From contig CAZGVB010000001.1 in NCBI GenBank assembly GCA_964528825.1, positions 1 to 64,000 of the forward strand: a DNA stretch of 64,000 nt, in the 5' to 3' direction. Under the pieces are notes generated by a model. It did no database searches, was not told the origin of the DNA, and saw only the letters and a program-made list of their open reading frames with translations. Positions 1 through 9,389 of the stretch are shown piece by piece. Numbering within the stretch: the stretch's first letter is position 1; each line of letters starts with the position of its first letter. The stretch is from RGIG5612 sp964528825 (GTDB lineage Bacteria > Bacillota > Clostridia > Lachnospirales > Lachnospiraceae). The position numbers and the translations under genes are program-made.

Positions 1-1890
1 CCGATTGAATTTAATGGTATTAAGATAAATATACTTGACACGCCGGGATATTTTGATTTTGTCGGTGCTCAGGAAGAGTGCCTTGGTGTTGCGGATGCTG
101 CTGTGATAGTGGTTAATGCTAAAGCAGGTATTCAAGTTGGAACATATAGGGCATGGGAATTTTGCGAGAAATGTGAATTACCGCGTATTTTTTACATTGC
201 GGGAATGGACAATGCCGATGTTGATTATATGCAGCTTGTCAATGACCTTAAGGATAAATTCGGCAAAAAGCTTTGCCCGTTTCATCTGCCTATAATTGAA
301 AAAGGTGAATTGACCGGATATGTAAATACCATAAGAAAGGCCGGAAGAAAGTATAATCCCGACGGATCCTATAATGTATGTGATGTTCCTAAAGAGGATA
401 TCGAGATACTCGATGAAGTAAGCGGCATGATAATGGAAGCAGTTGCCGAAACGTCTGAAGAGTTGATGGATAAATTCTTTGAGGGTGAGGAATTTACCTT
501 TGAAGAGATAATGAGTGCGTTGAAAAACAGCGTTACAGAGGGAAGCATTGTCCCGATTCAAATAGGAGCTTCTGTCAAAAATTACGGTGCCAAGATGGTT
601 CTTGAAAGCATTGAGCGATATTTCCCATCACCTGATAAGAGCCCTGTAAAGAAATATGGAAAGCTCGCTGAAACAGACGAGACATTCATATGCGAATGCA
701 ATGCTGAAAAACCCCTTGCTGCATATGTATTTAAGACAATTATAGATCCGTTTATAGGAAAATATTCTCTTATCAAAATCTTTTCAGGAAAACTTTCTGT
801 CGATGATACTGTATATAATGCAGAAACAGGCGAGTCAGAAAAAATATCAAAGCTGTATATAATGCGCGGAAAGAATTTCGAAGAGATCAAGGAGCTTCAA
901 CCGGGAGATATAGGTGCTCTTGCCAAGCTTTCTCTTGCCAAAACAAAAGATACTTTGTCAAGAAAAGAGCGTCCTATCATACTTACAAAATTTAAGAGTA
1001 TGACTCCATATACATATATGAAGTACTCCGCAGCAAATAAGAATGACGAGGATAAAGTATCACAAGGTCTGGCTAAACTTTGTGCAGAAGATCTTACCTT
1101 GAGAGTGGTCAATGATGAGGAGAACAGGCAGTCTCTTATTTACGGAATTGGTGATCAGCATCTGGATGTTACTGCATGTAAGCTTAAGGAAAAATATAAA
1201 GCTGAGATCATATTGGAAAAGCCTGCCTTTCCGTTTAGAGAAACAATAAAGAAAAAAGCTGAAGTAGAGGGAAAATACAAGAAACAATCAGGCGGACATG
1301 GACAGTATGGTCATGTAAAAATGATATTTGAAGCATCCGGAGATCTGGACACGCCATATATTTTTGAAGAAAAGATATTCGGAGGTTCGGTACCTAAGAA
1401 TTATTTTCCTGCCGTAGAAAAAGGCATTCAGGAAAGCTGCCTTAGAGGTCCTCTTGCCAATTATCCTGTTGTCGGCATAAAGGCAACACTTATAGACGGA
1501 TCATATCATCCTGTTGACTCTTCTGAAATGGCATTTAAAATGGCAACTATCATGGCATTTAAAAAAGGCTTTATGGAAGCGACACCTGTTCTTTTGGAGC
1601 CTATTGCCTCACTCAAGGTAACGGTGCCTGATAGATTTACAGGAGATGTTATGGGTGATCTGAATAAAAAACGCGGTCGTGTTCTCGGAATGAACCCGAC
1701 AGAACATGGTAAGACCTGTATTGAGGCCGACATACCTATGTCTGAGCTGTATGGATATTCTACAACGCTCAAGTCAATGACAGGCGGTTTCGGTGAGTTT
1801 GCTTATGAATTCTCAAGATATGAACAGGCACCGGGTGAAGTTCAGGAACGCGAGATCGCTGCACGTAAGGTTGCTGGCGACGACGAATAA
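1..1890 (+). CDS. EF-G-like translation GTPase, 5' end outside window
   Basis: The frame is already open at base 1 and carries the GTPase G3 motif DTPG at bases 37-48, so the gene starts upstream of the window. What follows is the rest of an elongation factor G: domain II, then domains III-V with the domain IV stretches SGGHGQYGHV and DGSYHPVDSSEMAFK. EF-G drives ribosomal translocation by GTP hydrolysis. The G4 guanine-specificity motif, normally NKMD, reads AGMD at bases 199-210. This suggests one of the EF-G paralogues of Clostridia rather than the housekeeping fusA, which normally sits with rpsL/rpsG/tuf; that context is absent here. The BaiN-like gene follows after 15 bases. Family is certain; the paralogue's role is not known. 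Confidence 0.9.
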   Translation, partial: PIEFNGIKINILDTPGYFDFVGAQEECLGVADAAVIVVNAKAGIQVGTYRAWEFCEKCELPRIFYIAGMDNADVDYMQLVNDLKDKFGKKLCPFHLPIIEKGELTGYVNTIRKAGRKYNPDGSYNVCDVPKEDIEILDEVSGMIMEAVAETSEELMDKFFEGEEFTFEEIMSALKNSVTEGSIVPIQIGASVKNYGAKMVLESIERYFPSPDKSPVKKYGKLAETDETFICECNAEKPLAAYVFKTIIDPFIGKYSLIKIFSGKLSVDDTVYNAETGESEKISKLYIMRGKNFEEIKELQPGDIGALAKLSLAKTKDTLSRKERPIILTKFKSMTPYTYMKYSAANKNDEDKVSQGLAKLCAEDLTLRVVNDEENRQSLIYGIGDQHLDVTACKLKEKYKAEIILEKPAFPFRETIKKKAEVEGKYKKQSGGHGQYGHVKMIFEASGDLDTPYIFEEKIFGGSVPKNYFPAVEKGIQESCLRGPLANYPVVGIKATLIDGSYHPVDSSEMAFKMATIMAFKKGFMEATPVLLEPIASLKVTVPDRFTGDVMGDLNKKRGRVLGMNPTEHGKTCIEADIPMSELYGYSTTLKSMTGGFGEFAYEFSRYEQAPGEVQEREIAARKVAGDDE

Positions 1891-1905
1891 TATAATTTTA
1901 TTTAT

Positions 1906-3147
1906 ATGAAATATGATCTGATCATTATTGGTGGCGGCGCATCCGGACTATGCGCCGCCATTAATGCGAAAAAAAAGAAAAACAAAATACTTATCATTGA
2001 GCATAAAAGCAAGCTTGGCAAAAAGATCTTATCTACCGGCAACGGAAAATGTAATTTGTCAAATGTTTATTGTAAAAATGACATGCTTTCAAAAAATCCG
2101 GAAGGAATTTTTCCATATTTTACTTCCGGAAAAATTGATTTTATTACGAATGCCTTAGAAAAATTTGATATTGATTCAACAATTGATTTTTTCAATGAAT
2201 TAGGCGTCCTCCATGAAAATATGACCGGATATATTTACCCTCGCACACAACAAGCATCCACGATATGCGATTGCCTGATAAACAGGTGCAAGATGCTTGA
2301 TGTTGACATCATCACGGATTACGAGCTCGTAAGTATTGAAAAAAAAGGTTCATTGTTTAATATAGACAATACATATTATTCCAAAAATTTACTTATAGCA
2401 ACCGGTGGGATGGCAGCTCCCCGTACAGGTTCCGATGGAAGCGGTTATAAGATCGCAAAAAAATTTGGTCATAGCATCATAGATCCGCGTCCATCCCTTT
2501 GCGGTATAAAATGTAAAGATAAATTCTTAAATGAACTTTCAGGTGTACGTAATGATGCAATGCTATCGCTCTATGACTCCAAGGGGAGATTGATCATTAG
2601 TTCAAAAGGCAACCTTCAATATACATCCTATGGTTTATCGGGCATACCGGCCTTTCAGATATCGTCTGAGCTTGGAAGAGTCTTAAAATATGACAAAAAA
2701 CCGATTATCAAAATTGATAATCTCCCGGAACTGAATACCAAACAGATAAAGAACTTTATAGACAAAAAAAGCAATGTCATTTGGGAAAAAAGTTCGCAAG
2801 ACAAATTGCCATATATACTTAACAAAAAAATTTGTAATGTATTGGAAAAAGAAATACATAAAAAATATAATAATGACAAGGACATAAGACTTAGTGATAA
2901 GGCAATGCCGTTTATTAAAGGTCTTACATTTCATCCATATGACTTGAATTCTTTTGATGAATCCCAAGTAACTGCCGGCGGTGTCTCGACATCCGAGATA
3001 TATTCTGATTCAATGAAATCAAAATTGGTAGACGGATTGTATTTTTCGGGTGAAATTATAGATGTAAATGGAATTTGCGGCGGATATAATCTTCAATGGG
3101 CATGGTCAACGGGATATATCGCTGCATTGGATATATCAGGTGAGTAA
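1906..3147 (+). CDS. NAD(P)/FAD-dependent oxidoreductase, BaiN/HI0933 family
   Basis: A 413-residue flavoprotein. The N-terminus has the dinucleotide-binding motif IIIGGGASGLCAA and the family stretch LSTGNGKCNLSN. The C-terminus ends in the FAD-contacting GEIIDVNGICGGYNLQWA with the final TGYIAA helix. Length is normal for HI0933/BaiN proteins (about 400). These proteins are annotated as flavin-dependent reductases; BaiN itself acts in bile-acid conversion, but most members have no proven substrate, so no substrate is assigned. There is no Shine-Dalgarno ahead of the ATG and only 15 bases separate it from the EF-G-like gene, so it is probably co-transcribed. Confidence 0.88.
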   Translation: MKYDLIIIGGGASGLCAAINAKKKKNKILIIEHKSKLGKKILSTGNGKCNLSNVYCKNDMLSKNPEGIFPYFTSGKIDFITNALEKFDIDSTIDFFNELGVLHENMTGYIYPRTQQASTICDCLINRCKMLDVDIITDYELVSIEKKGSLFNIDNTYYSKNLLIATGGMAAPRTGSDGSGYKIAKKFGHSIIDPRPSLCGIKCKDKFLNELSGVRNDAMLSLYDSKGRLIISSKGNLQYTSYGLSGIPAFQISSELGRVLKYDKKPIIKIDNLPELNTKQIKNFIDKKSNVIWEKSSQDKLPYILNKKICNVLEKEIHKKYNNDKDIRLSDKAMPFIKGLTFHPYDLNSFDESQVTAGGVSTSEIYSDSMKSKLVDGLYFSGEIIDVNGICGGYNLQWAWSTGYIAALDISGE

Positions 3148-3200
3148 AGATCAAAATCGTGGTTTTCATGCAATATCAGAAAGTTAAAGTGAAATTTCGG

Positions 3201-3340
3201 TTGGCATCGCACGAGTGGGATATGCAATAAATGACGGCAGCGAGAAACAGAAAACGCAGCGTGTCTTTGTAATATATCTCACACGCGCAGTACTTAGGAT
3301 CGTCTGTATGAAAATGATGCAGTCGATCATCCGACAGTTG
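3201..3340 (+). repeat. Degenerate intergenic repeat, copy A
   Basis: The gap between the two FAD protein genes holds a head motif TTGGCATCGCAC (3201-3212) and a body from 3280 to 3340 beginning CACACGCGCAGTACTTA. The body aligns almost base for base with the gap before proB (4984-5043) and more loosely with 10175-10242. No open frame is conserved among the copies, so this is a non-coding element of unknown function. Confidence 0.55.
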
Positions 3341-3354
3341 TAGCTATCAGAAAA

Positions 3355-4971
3355 ATGATAAGAATAAATCAATTAAAAGTAAAATTACAATATAATAATG
3401 AAGAATTAATACGCTGTATAGCCAGACGTCTTCATATTAAAGAAAAGGATATTAAATCATTTAATATAATAAGACGATCCCTGGACGCAAGAGACAAAGA
3501 TAATATCACATATATCTTTTCAGTTGACATAGAGACTGACCTTGAGAAAAGATTACTTTTCACATTCAGAAAAGATAAAAATATTTCTTTATCAGTCTCA
3601 AATAAATATGTTCTGCCTCCTATTAAAGAAATAAATTCGACGAACAGACCTGTGATCATAGGAGCAGGGCCGGCGGGTCTTTTTTGCTCTTTATATCTGG
3701 CCGCATATGGGTTCAAACCAATACTTATAGAGCAAGGAGATGCTGTAGAGGAGCGAGTAAAAAAGGTAGAATCTTTTATAGGCGATCACTCACAGCTTGA
3801 TATATATTCAAATGTCCAATTCGGTGAGGGCGGAGCAGGTGCTTTTTCCGACGGTAAGTTAAACAGTACTGTGAAAGATACAAACGGAAGAAAAAGCGAG
3901 ATTCTGCGTATCTTTGCTGAAAACGGAGCTCCAAAGGAAATACTTTATAATGCGGAGCCGCATATAGGCACGGATATTCTTGTTGACGTTGTAAAAAATA
4001 TAAGAAACAAGATCATAGAGTACGGCGGAGAAGTTTTGTTTAATACAAAATTTATTGATTTTTATGAGGAGCATGGAAAAATCCTTTCAATAGATCTTCT
4101 TAACAAAACAAAAGGAAGGTTCACGGTACCATGTGACTGTCTGGTGCTTGCTATAGGCCATTCATCAAGAGATACTTATCGAATGCTTTATTCGAAAGGC
4201 ATAAATATGGCGGCCAAGCCTTTTGCTGTTGGAGTGAGAGCAGAGCACCTCCAGGAGGACATCAATCGTGCTCAATATGGCGCGAATTATAAAGAAAAAT
4301 ACGGTAATTGTTTGTCTGCCGCCTCCTATAAACTTACAGCACATACAAAAAATAACAGAGCCGTATATTCTTTTTGCATGTGCCCGGGCGGGTATGTGAT
4401 TAATTCCTCATCAGAAAAAGGAAAACTTTGCGTAAATGGCATGAGTTATTCGGCGCGTGACGGAAAAAATGCAAATTCCGCGATCGTGGTTAATGTCACA
4501 CCATTCGATACCGATTCACATCTGAATGTCCTAAACGGACTTAAATTTCAGGAAAATATAGAGAAGAGAGCATATGACATTGGTATGGGTTCCATGCCTG
4601 TACAGCGGCTTGAGGATTTTATTGAAAAAAAAGCAGGTACGCAATACGGTAAGGTTTTGCCTCAAAGTAAAGGAAGTGTCCGTATGTCCGATCTTAATGA
4701 TATTTTTCCTGGTTTTATCTGCGAAAGTATTAAAGAGGCTTTTTCGTATTTCGGGAAAAAGATAAAAGGTTTTGATGATCCTGATACACTTCTTACAGCT
4801 GTAGAAAGCAGGACATCTTCTCCAATCAGGATAATAAGGGACAGCAGCATGCAAAGTTCAATAGAAGGAATATATCCCTGCGGTGAAGGTGCGGGATATG
4901 CGGGAGGTATAACCAGCAGCGCCATCGACGGCATCAAGATTTTCGAGGAAATATACCAAAAATATACATAA
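3355..4971 (+). CDS. FAD-dependent protein, COG2509 family
   Basis: A 538-residue protein of the uncharacterised FAD-dependent dehydrogenase family common in Firmicutes. An N-terminal domain of about 90 residues precedes the Rossmann motif VIIGAGPAGLFCSLYLA and the family signature GEGGAGAFSDGKL. The C-terminus has the second FAD contact PCGEGAGYAGGITSSAIDG. Size and order match full-length family members. No reaction is established for the family. The ATG at 3355 has no clear ribosome binding site; it is kept because the N-terminal domain begins there. It is separated from its neighbours by the intergenic repeat on both sides. Confidence 0.88.
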   Translation: MIRINQLKVKLQYNNEELIRCIARRLHIKEKDIKSFNIIRRSLDARDKDNITYIFSVDIETDLEKRLLFTFRKDKNISLSVSNKYVLPPIKEINSTNRPVIIGAGPAGLFCSLYLAAYGFKPILIEQGDAVEERVKKVESFIGDHSQLDIYSNVQFGEGGAGAFSDGKLNSTVKDTNGRKSEILRIFAENGAPKEILYNAEPHIGTDILVDVVKNIRNKIIEYGGEVLFNTKFIDFYEEHGKILSIDLLNKTKGRFTVPCDCLVLAIGHSSRDTYRMLYSKGINMAAKPFAVGVRAEHLQEDINRAQYGANYKEKYGNCLSAASYKLTAHTKNNRAVYSFCMCPGGYVINSSSEKGKLCVNGMSYSARDGKNANSAIVVNVTPFDTDSHLNVLNGLKFQENIEKRAYDIGMGSMPVQRLEDFIEKKAGTQYGKVLPQSKGSVRMSDLNDIFPGFICESIKEAFSYFGKKIKGFDDPDTLLTAVESRTSSPIRIIRDSSMQSSIEGIYPCGEGAGYAGGITSSAIDGIKIFEEIYQKYT

Positions 4972-4974
4972 TGC

Positions 4975-5043
4975 TTGGCATAGCACACACGCAGTACTTA
5001 AAATTGTCTGAATGAAAGTTTTGCCAATGATTACTTGACAGTG
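4975..5043 (+). repeat. Degenerate intergenic repeat, copy B
   Basis: The head TTGGCATAGC (4975-4984) runs straight into CACACACGCAGTACTTA and a body that aligns with copy A over about 60 bases, including GTCTG-ATGAAA and the terminal TGACAGT. It lies between the COG2509 stop and proB. Confidence 0.55.
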
Positions 5044-5110
5044 ACGCTAATAAATACATATAAGAAGAAATATGGCAAGAATCTTACGATTGTGATAACA
5101 TAGTAGCATT

Positions 5111-5953
5111 ATGAGTGAAAGAAAAGAATTTAGTGATAAAAAAAGAATAATCATCAAAATCGGATCGTCGTCGCTGTTTCATATTGAGTCTGGAAAATTA
5201 GATTTCATGAAGATTGACAGACTGGCGAGGATAATATCAGATCTTTCCAATAAAGGCAAAGAAATGATATTGGTTTCCAGCGGAGCGCAGGCGACAGCAA
5301 AAAGTTTTCTGGGTATGTCATATGACAAAGGGGATATTCCGAAGAGACAGGCATGTGCAAGCATAGGTCAGGCTCAATTGATTACTCTTTATCAAAGAAT
5401 GTTTGCGCAATATGGTAAAACAGTAGCTCAAGTCCTTCTTACGGGATATACCATCCATTCTGAGCTCACGCGCACAAATGCATCTAATACCTTTAATGAG
5501 CTGCTGAGGCTTGGGGCTGTTCCGATCGTAAATGAAAATGATACGGTTACCACAAAAGAGATTGAGTTCGGTGACAATGATTGCTTATCTGCCATGGTTG
5601 CAGTTCTTACAGAAGCGGATCTTTTGATAATTTTGTCAGATATAGACGGATTGTATAATGATAATCCGAAGATCAATAAGGACGCAGAATTAGTTCATGA
5701 TGTAAAATGCCTTGACGAGCATATCATGAGTATGGGTAAGCAGACACCGGGCAGTAATTTCGGCACCGGAGGAATGGCATCTAAGCTTGAGGCTGCTAAG
5801 ATTGCGACAAGTGCGGGGATTGATATGGTTATTGTAAACGGTAATAACCTATTCAACATACTCGATGTGCTTGATGGCAAAGAAATTGGTACATTCTTTC
5901 ATGGGAGCAAAGAGAAAATATTTAAATTTATGGAATTTGATATAAAAGAATAA
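5111..5953 (+). CDS. proB: Glutamate 5-kinase
   Basis: A 280-residue amino-acid kinase. It phosphorylates the gamma-carboxyl of glutamate, the first step of proline synthesis. Visible family stretches are IIIKIGSSSL, LVSSGAQATA (alpha-phosphate and glutamate loop), VNENDTV, FGDNDCLSA and TPGSNFGTGGMASKL. The C-terminal PUA domain found in many ProB proteins (about 370 residues) is absent; the short PUA-less form occurs in many Clostridia. ProA, its usual operon partner, is not adjacent: the next gene, starting one base after the stop, is an unknown protein. No strong ribosome binding site precedes the ATG. Confidence 0.93.
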   Translation: MSERKEFSDKKRIIIKIGSSSLFHIESGKLDFMKIDRLARIISDLSNKGKEMILVSSGAQATAKSFLGMSYDKGDIPKRQACASIGQAQLITLYQRMFAQYGKTVAQVLLTGYTIHSELTRTNASNTFNELLRLGAVPIVNENDTVTTKEIEFGDNDCLSAMVAVLTEADLLIILSDIDGLYNDNPKINKDAELVHDVKCLDEHIMSMGKQTPGSNFGTGGMASKLEAAKIATSAGIDMVIVNGNNLFNILDVLDGKEIGTFFHGSKEKIFKFMEFDIKE

Positions 5954-5954
5954 T

Positions 5955-7112
5955 ATGGAATTAAAGCTGATATGCAATGACAGAAATATTCATAAAGCAA
6001 TTGTTAAAGGCAAAAAAATTCTTGAAATAGACAGTGCCGTCTCTGGTCGTGCTTACAATGATCTCAGATTATATGATCCGTGCGATAATACCTATAGATC
6101 GCTTATGCCGGAGCTGAAAAATGAGAGTATTCTACCGGTTTATAATTGCATATGGCGATCGCAGGATATATATTTTGCCTTATTGTGCCGTGATGAGAAT
6201 TCATCGGGTACTATAAAAATATTCAGACTGTACTTAGAAAACGAAAAGAGCGAGATCGTTCTTTCCATACCCGCTGCAGATATTCTTTCAGATATAAACA
6301 GTATCTTGAAGGTTTTTATACTTACTGACAAGTATATTGTCATCCAAACAGAAACCCAAAAAAATGCGGATACCGATTCATTGATGGGGAATATCAAGTT
6401 CAGTCAGATTCTTTATAACATTACATCCGGTCAATCATCGATAGTCACTGATCCAAATCTTGTAAATAACGGAATTAATATCATTATCCCTGTTTCAACT
6501 ACTCATATAGTGCTCAAGACGGGCTATTCACCTATTGAGGATAATCGAATTAATAGAGAAAATGAAGAAGATGCATTGATAGAAAGTGTTTATTACAGCA
6601 GCATGTCTCTCTTCGTATCTTCTTTATTGCGAGAGAGTGCATTTGCCGGTGATAAGATGCTTGGAAACGCATATTTTAATAAGAATATCCTAACACCAAA
6701 AGTAAGCGGTGAATTTATTATTTTTACTGTCATTGATATAAAGAGCAGATTCGCAGAAACGGTATTTTATAATTTCGTGAGCGATACATTTTTTAGGTGC
6801 GTAAATGATAATGCCGATATTACAGATCTCGATAACGCTTATGTAATAGACAATATCCCTTATTTACGAAATACATTTCGTGACAGAACTGAATTTTTTA
6901 ATGTCAAAAACGCAGAGACAGATTGTATTTTTTATGATGAGGAATTTATCGATGCCAAGGGAAAGCTTTTTTTCTTTAAATGTAAGGAAAAAGGACATGA
7001 ACTATTAAGGATCTACAAGGCACCTCAGCTTAATCTGATCTTGCAGGAAAGATGTATTTTCAATTGCTGCTGTGAGGACGACGATATTTATTATATCTAT
7101 CTAAAAAAATAA
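5955..7112 (+). CDS. Protein of unknown function coupled to proB
   Basis: A 385-residue protein that I do not recognise. It starts one base after the proB stop (TAA-T-ATG), so translation is probably coupled. It has no signal peptide and no convincing membrane segment. The sequence is rich in short alternating hydrophobic/charged stretches with frequent Tyr, Ile and Asn (for example IYFALLCRDENSSG, YIVIQTETQ, DDIYYIYLKK), which suggests an all-beta, possibly repeat-type or propeller fold; that is inference. The C-terminal CNFCCC-like run is FNCCCEDDD. Eleven bases separate it from the MATE gene. It could be a cytoplasmic sensor or scaffold, but nothing in the sequence fixes a role. Confidence 0.75.
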   Translation: MELKLICNDRNIHKAIVKGKKILEIDSAVSGRAYNDLRLYDPCDNTYRSLMPELKNESILPVYNCIWRSQDIYFALLCRDENSSGTIKIFRLYLENEKSEIVLSIPAADILSDINSILKVFILTDKYIVIQTETQKNADTDSLMGNIKFSQILYNITSGQSSIVTDPNLVNNGINIIIPVSTTHIVLKTGYSPIEDNRINRENEEDALIESVYYSSMSLFVSSLLRESAFAGDKMLGNAYFNKNILTPKVSGEFIIFTVIDIKSRFAETVFYNFVSDTFFRCVNDNADITDLDNAYVIDNIPYLRNTFRDRTEFFNVKNAETDCIFYDEEFIDAKGKLFFFKCKEKGHELLRIYKAPQLNLILQERCIFNCCCEDDDIYYIYLKK

Positions 7113-7123
7113 TATATATTATT

Positions 7124-8494
7124 GTGAAGGACTTTAAGTTAAGTATTTCAAATTCGATCATAAAAAAGGAATTTCGTGCATTTCTGACACTCTTTGTTGC
7201 TCTCATGCTGCAAATGCTGCTCAGCTTATTTGTCAACCTTTTGGACAATTTTATGCTGGGAAGATATATGGAAAGTGCTATGAGCGGGGCATCCGTTGTA
7301 AATCAGATCCACACATTGCTTGCCAATATAATCTTCGGCGTAGGCAGCGGAGTCACTATGCTCGGCGCACAATATTGGGGCAAAGGCAATGTATATGCCA
7401 TAAAAAGGCTGTTTGCATGCGGATTGAAGACAGCTTTTGTTATCGGTCTGATCTTTACAATCGCAACAATGATCTTTTCGGATTATATACTTATAATTTT
7501 AACTAATGACAACGAGGTAATAAGACAGGGCAGTGAATACCTTTCTGTCATGTGCTGGACATATCTCGTTTATTCTATCTCCAATACTCTTATGCTTTCA
7601 ATGCAGGCTGTAGGGACTGCTGTAGTCGGTATGATCATGTCGGCAAGCACCATAATTATCAATTTTTGCTTAAATTATCTGCTGATCTACGGAAATTTCG
7701 GAGCACCGGAGCTTGGGATTAAAGGGGCAGCATATGCAACATTGATAAGCCGAATCGTAGAATTAATAATTGTAATATTATATATTCTGTTTTTTGATAA
7801 AAAGATTAAGATACGTATCAGAGAACTGTTTGTCTGGAAAACAGGTTATTACAGAGATTATATAAAAGTCGCTGCTCCTATAATGCTTACGGGAAGCATG
7901 TGGGGGACAGGATTGGCTGCTCAAACTGCCATAATCGGTCATCTCAGTTCTCAAGCTATCGGTGCAAGCAGTATCGCAGGAACCGTATCACAGATATTTC
8001 TTGTTCCTTCATTTTCCTCCTGCAATGCATGCGGGGTAGTGATAGGAAAGGCTGTAGGATGCGACAGAATAGACTTGGTCAAGCCTTTGACAAAGATCTT
8101 GCAGATTTTTCTTATCATTATGGGCGTATCAATGGGAATTTTGCTTTTCTTATTTAAAGGGATAATTATAAGTTTTTATAATGTAAGTGCTGAGACAACT
8201 GCATTGGCATTGCAATTTATGACTGTACTTTCATTAACATGCATGGGTTCAACATATGAATATCCTGTAATGGGCGGAATTATTGCAGGCGGAGGCAATA
8301 CTAAATATCAAACAGTAATAGATATGTCCTTTATGTGGCTGCTTGTAATACCTTGTGCAGCTGTTTCCGCATTTGTTTTTAATTGGCCGCCGGTTGTAAC
8401 ATTTATCTTTCTTAAATTTGATCAATTGCTCAAATGCATTCCCAATTCTATATATTGCAACAGTTATAAATGGATAAAAAACAGAACAAGATAA
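7124..8494 (+). CDS. MATE family multidrug/cation efflux transporter
   Basis: A 456-residue polytopic membrane protein of the MATE family, which exports organic cations or drugs in exchange for Na+ or H+. About twelve hydrophobic segments are visible. Both halves carry MATE-like stretches: DNFMLGRYM near residue 40, GAQYWGKGNVYAIKR near residue 85 and NFCLNYLLIYG near residue 185. The start is a GTG at 7124 with no clear Shine-Dalgarno, chosen because the first family helix begins shortly after. It ends in a strong terminator and is probably the last gene of the proB transcript. Substrate cannot be read from sequence. Confidence 0.88.
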   Translation: MKDFKLSISNSIIKKEFRAFLTLFVALMLQMLLSLFVNLLDNFMLGRYMESAMSGASVVNQIHTLLANIIFGVGSGVTMLGAQYWGKGNVYAIKRLFACGLKTAFVIGLIFTIATMIFSDYILIILTNDNEVIRQGSEYLSVMCWTYLVYSISNTLMLSMQAVGTAVVGMIMSASTIIINFCLNYLLIYGNFGAPELGIKGAAYATLISRIVELIIVILYILFFDKKIKIRIRELFVWKTGYYRDYIKVAAPIMLTGSMWGTGLAAQTAIIGHLSSQAIGASSIAGTVSQIFLVPSFSSCNACGVVIGKAVGCDRIDLVKPLTKILQIFLIIMGVSMGILLFLFKGIIISFYNVSAETTALALQFMTVLSLTCMGSTYEYPVMGGIIAGGGNTKYQTVIDMSFMWLLVIPCAAVSAFVFNWPPVVTFIFLKFDQLLKCIPNSIYCNSYKWIKNRTR

Positions 8495-8495
8495 C

Positions 8496-8527
8496 AAAAA
8501 AAAGGCTGCCGCGAGGCAGTCTTTTTT
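8496..8527. terminator. Bidirectional intrinsic terminator
   Basis: GGCTGCC (8504-8510), loop GCGA, GGCAGTC (8515-8521) form a 7-bp stem with one G-U pair, flanked by A8 on the left and T6 on the right. It can stop the MATE transcript on the + strand and the glpQ-like transcript, whose stop lies at 8592, on the - strand. Confidence 0.88.
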
Positions 8528-8591
8528 AAAAATATATTTTTTGATCAAATAAGCCGCATAAAGCCGGAAAATATTAATTAATATATTTATG

Positions 8592-9347
8592 TCAATATGT
8601 TGTTTCGGGCCTGTATTGCTCAAATATAACAGCATCATTTTGTTCCTGATCTATATCAGGCCGTATGGAGGTCCATGCGAAGAGCATGACATCCTTATAT
8701 TTTTTGCAATATTTCATGACATGCTTAGGCCTTTTAACATTCTTATATGCTATAAAATGCGGTCTGTTGTAAAATGTCATGTAGCAATTGGCAAATAGCC
8801 ATGCCCAAAACTTGCCCATCAATTCGGAATTTTCGGCATATGTAGTTGCCAATTGTCCGCGAAATACCCATGGGGCTTTCTTTTCAAACCATCTGACAAC
8901 AAACGGGTTAAACGATTCAATACAATATTTTCCTTTATATGTCTGCAAAAGCTTAAGCGTCTTTTCACAAAGTTTTTTATATTCTTTTACAGCCTTGAGT
9001 TCACAAAGTAAGGTGACATTACCCTTTTCAAGTTCTCTTAAGACATCATTCAAAGACGGAATAGTTTCATTTGTATTCAATAAACGTATCTTATTCAATT
9101 CGGAAAGGGTCATATCTGATATTTTAGCATTAACATTGCACATTCTTTTCAGATTGTCGTCATGGAAGACAACAACCTCTCCGTCTTTTGTCAATCTGAC
9201 ATCAAGCTCAACGGCATAACCTTTTTTTACCGCTGCCTTAAAGGCTGCAATTGAATTTTCGGGTATGCCTGCGCGGTTATCAAATAGACCTCTATGTGCA
9301 AAGTTAACATGCCAAAAAGGCTTTCTGTCAATAAAAGTTTTTTTCAT
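8592..9347 (-). CDS. Glycerophosphodiester phosphodiesterase (GDPD family)
   Basis: A 251-residue cytoplasmic GDPD-family protein. Such enzymes hydrolyse glycerophosphodiesters to glycerol 3-phosphate and an alcohol, in lipid turnover or teichoic-acid recycling. Key residues are in place: H18-R19 (AHRG), E30 (PENS), the metal ligands E47 and D49 (ELDVRLTKDG) and H62 (FHDD). The length matches the compact cytoplasmic GlpQ/YhdW type without a signal peptide. It lies 42 bases downstream of the HAD gene on the same strand and is probably its operon partner. A good ribosome binding site is not visible directly before the ATG. Confidence 0.92.
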   Translation of the reverse strand: MKKTFIDRKPFWHVNFAHRGLFDNRAGIPENSIAAFKAAVKKGYAVELDVRLTKDGEVVVFHDDNLKRMCNVNAKISDMTLSELNKIRLLNTNETIPSLNDVLRELEKGNVTLLCELKAVKEYKKLCEKTLKLLQTYKGKYCIESFNPFVVRWFEKKAPWVFRGQLATTYAENSELMGKFWAWLFANCYMTFYNRPHFIAYKNVKRPKHVMKYCKKYKDVMLFAWTSIRPDIDQEQNDAVIFEQYRPETTY

Positions 9348-9389
9348 ATTGCTTGTTTCGTTGCCTCCGGGCAGATATGCCGGTTCGTT

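Noticed and set aside
8788..9219. A 143-codon forward open frame inside the GDPD gene
   Set aside because: Antisense to a gene with complete catalytic motifs.
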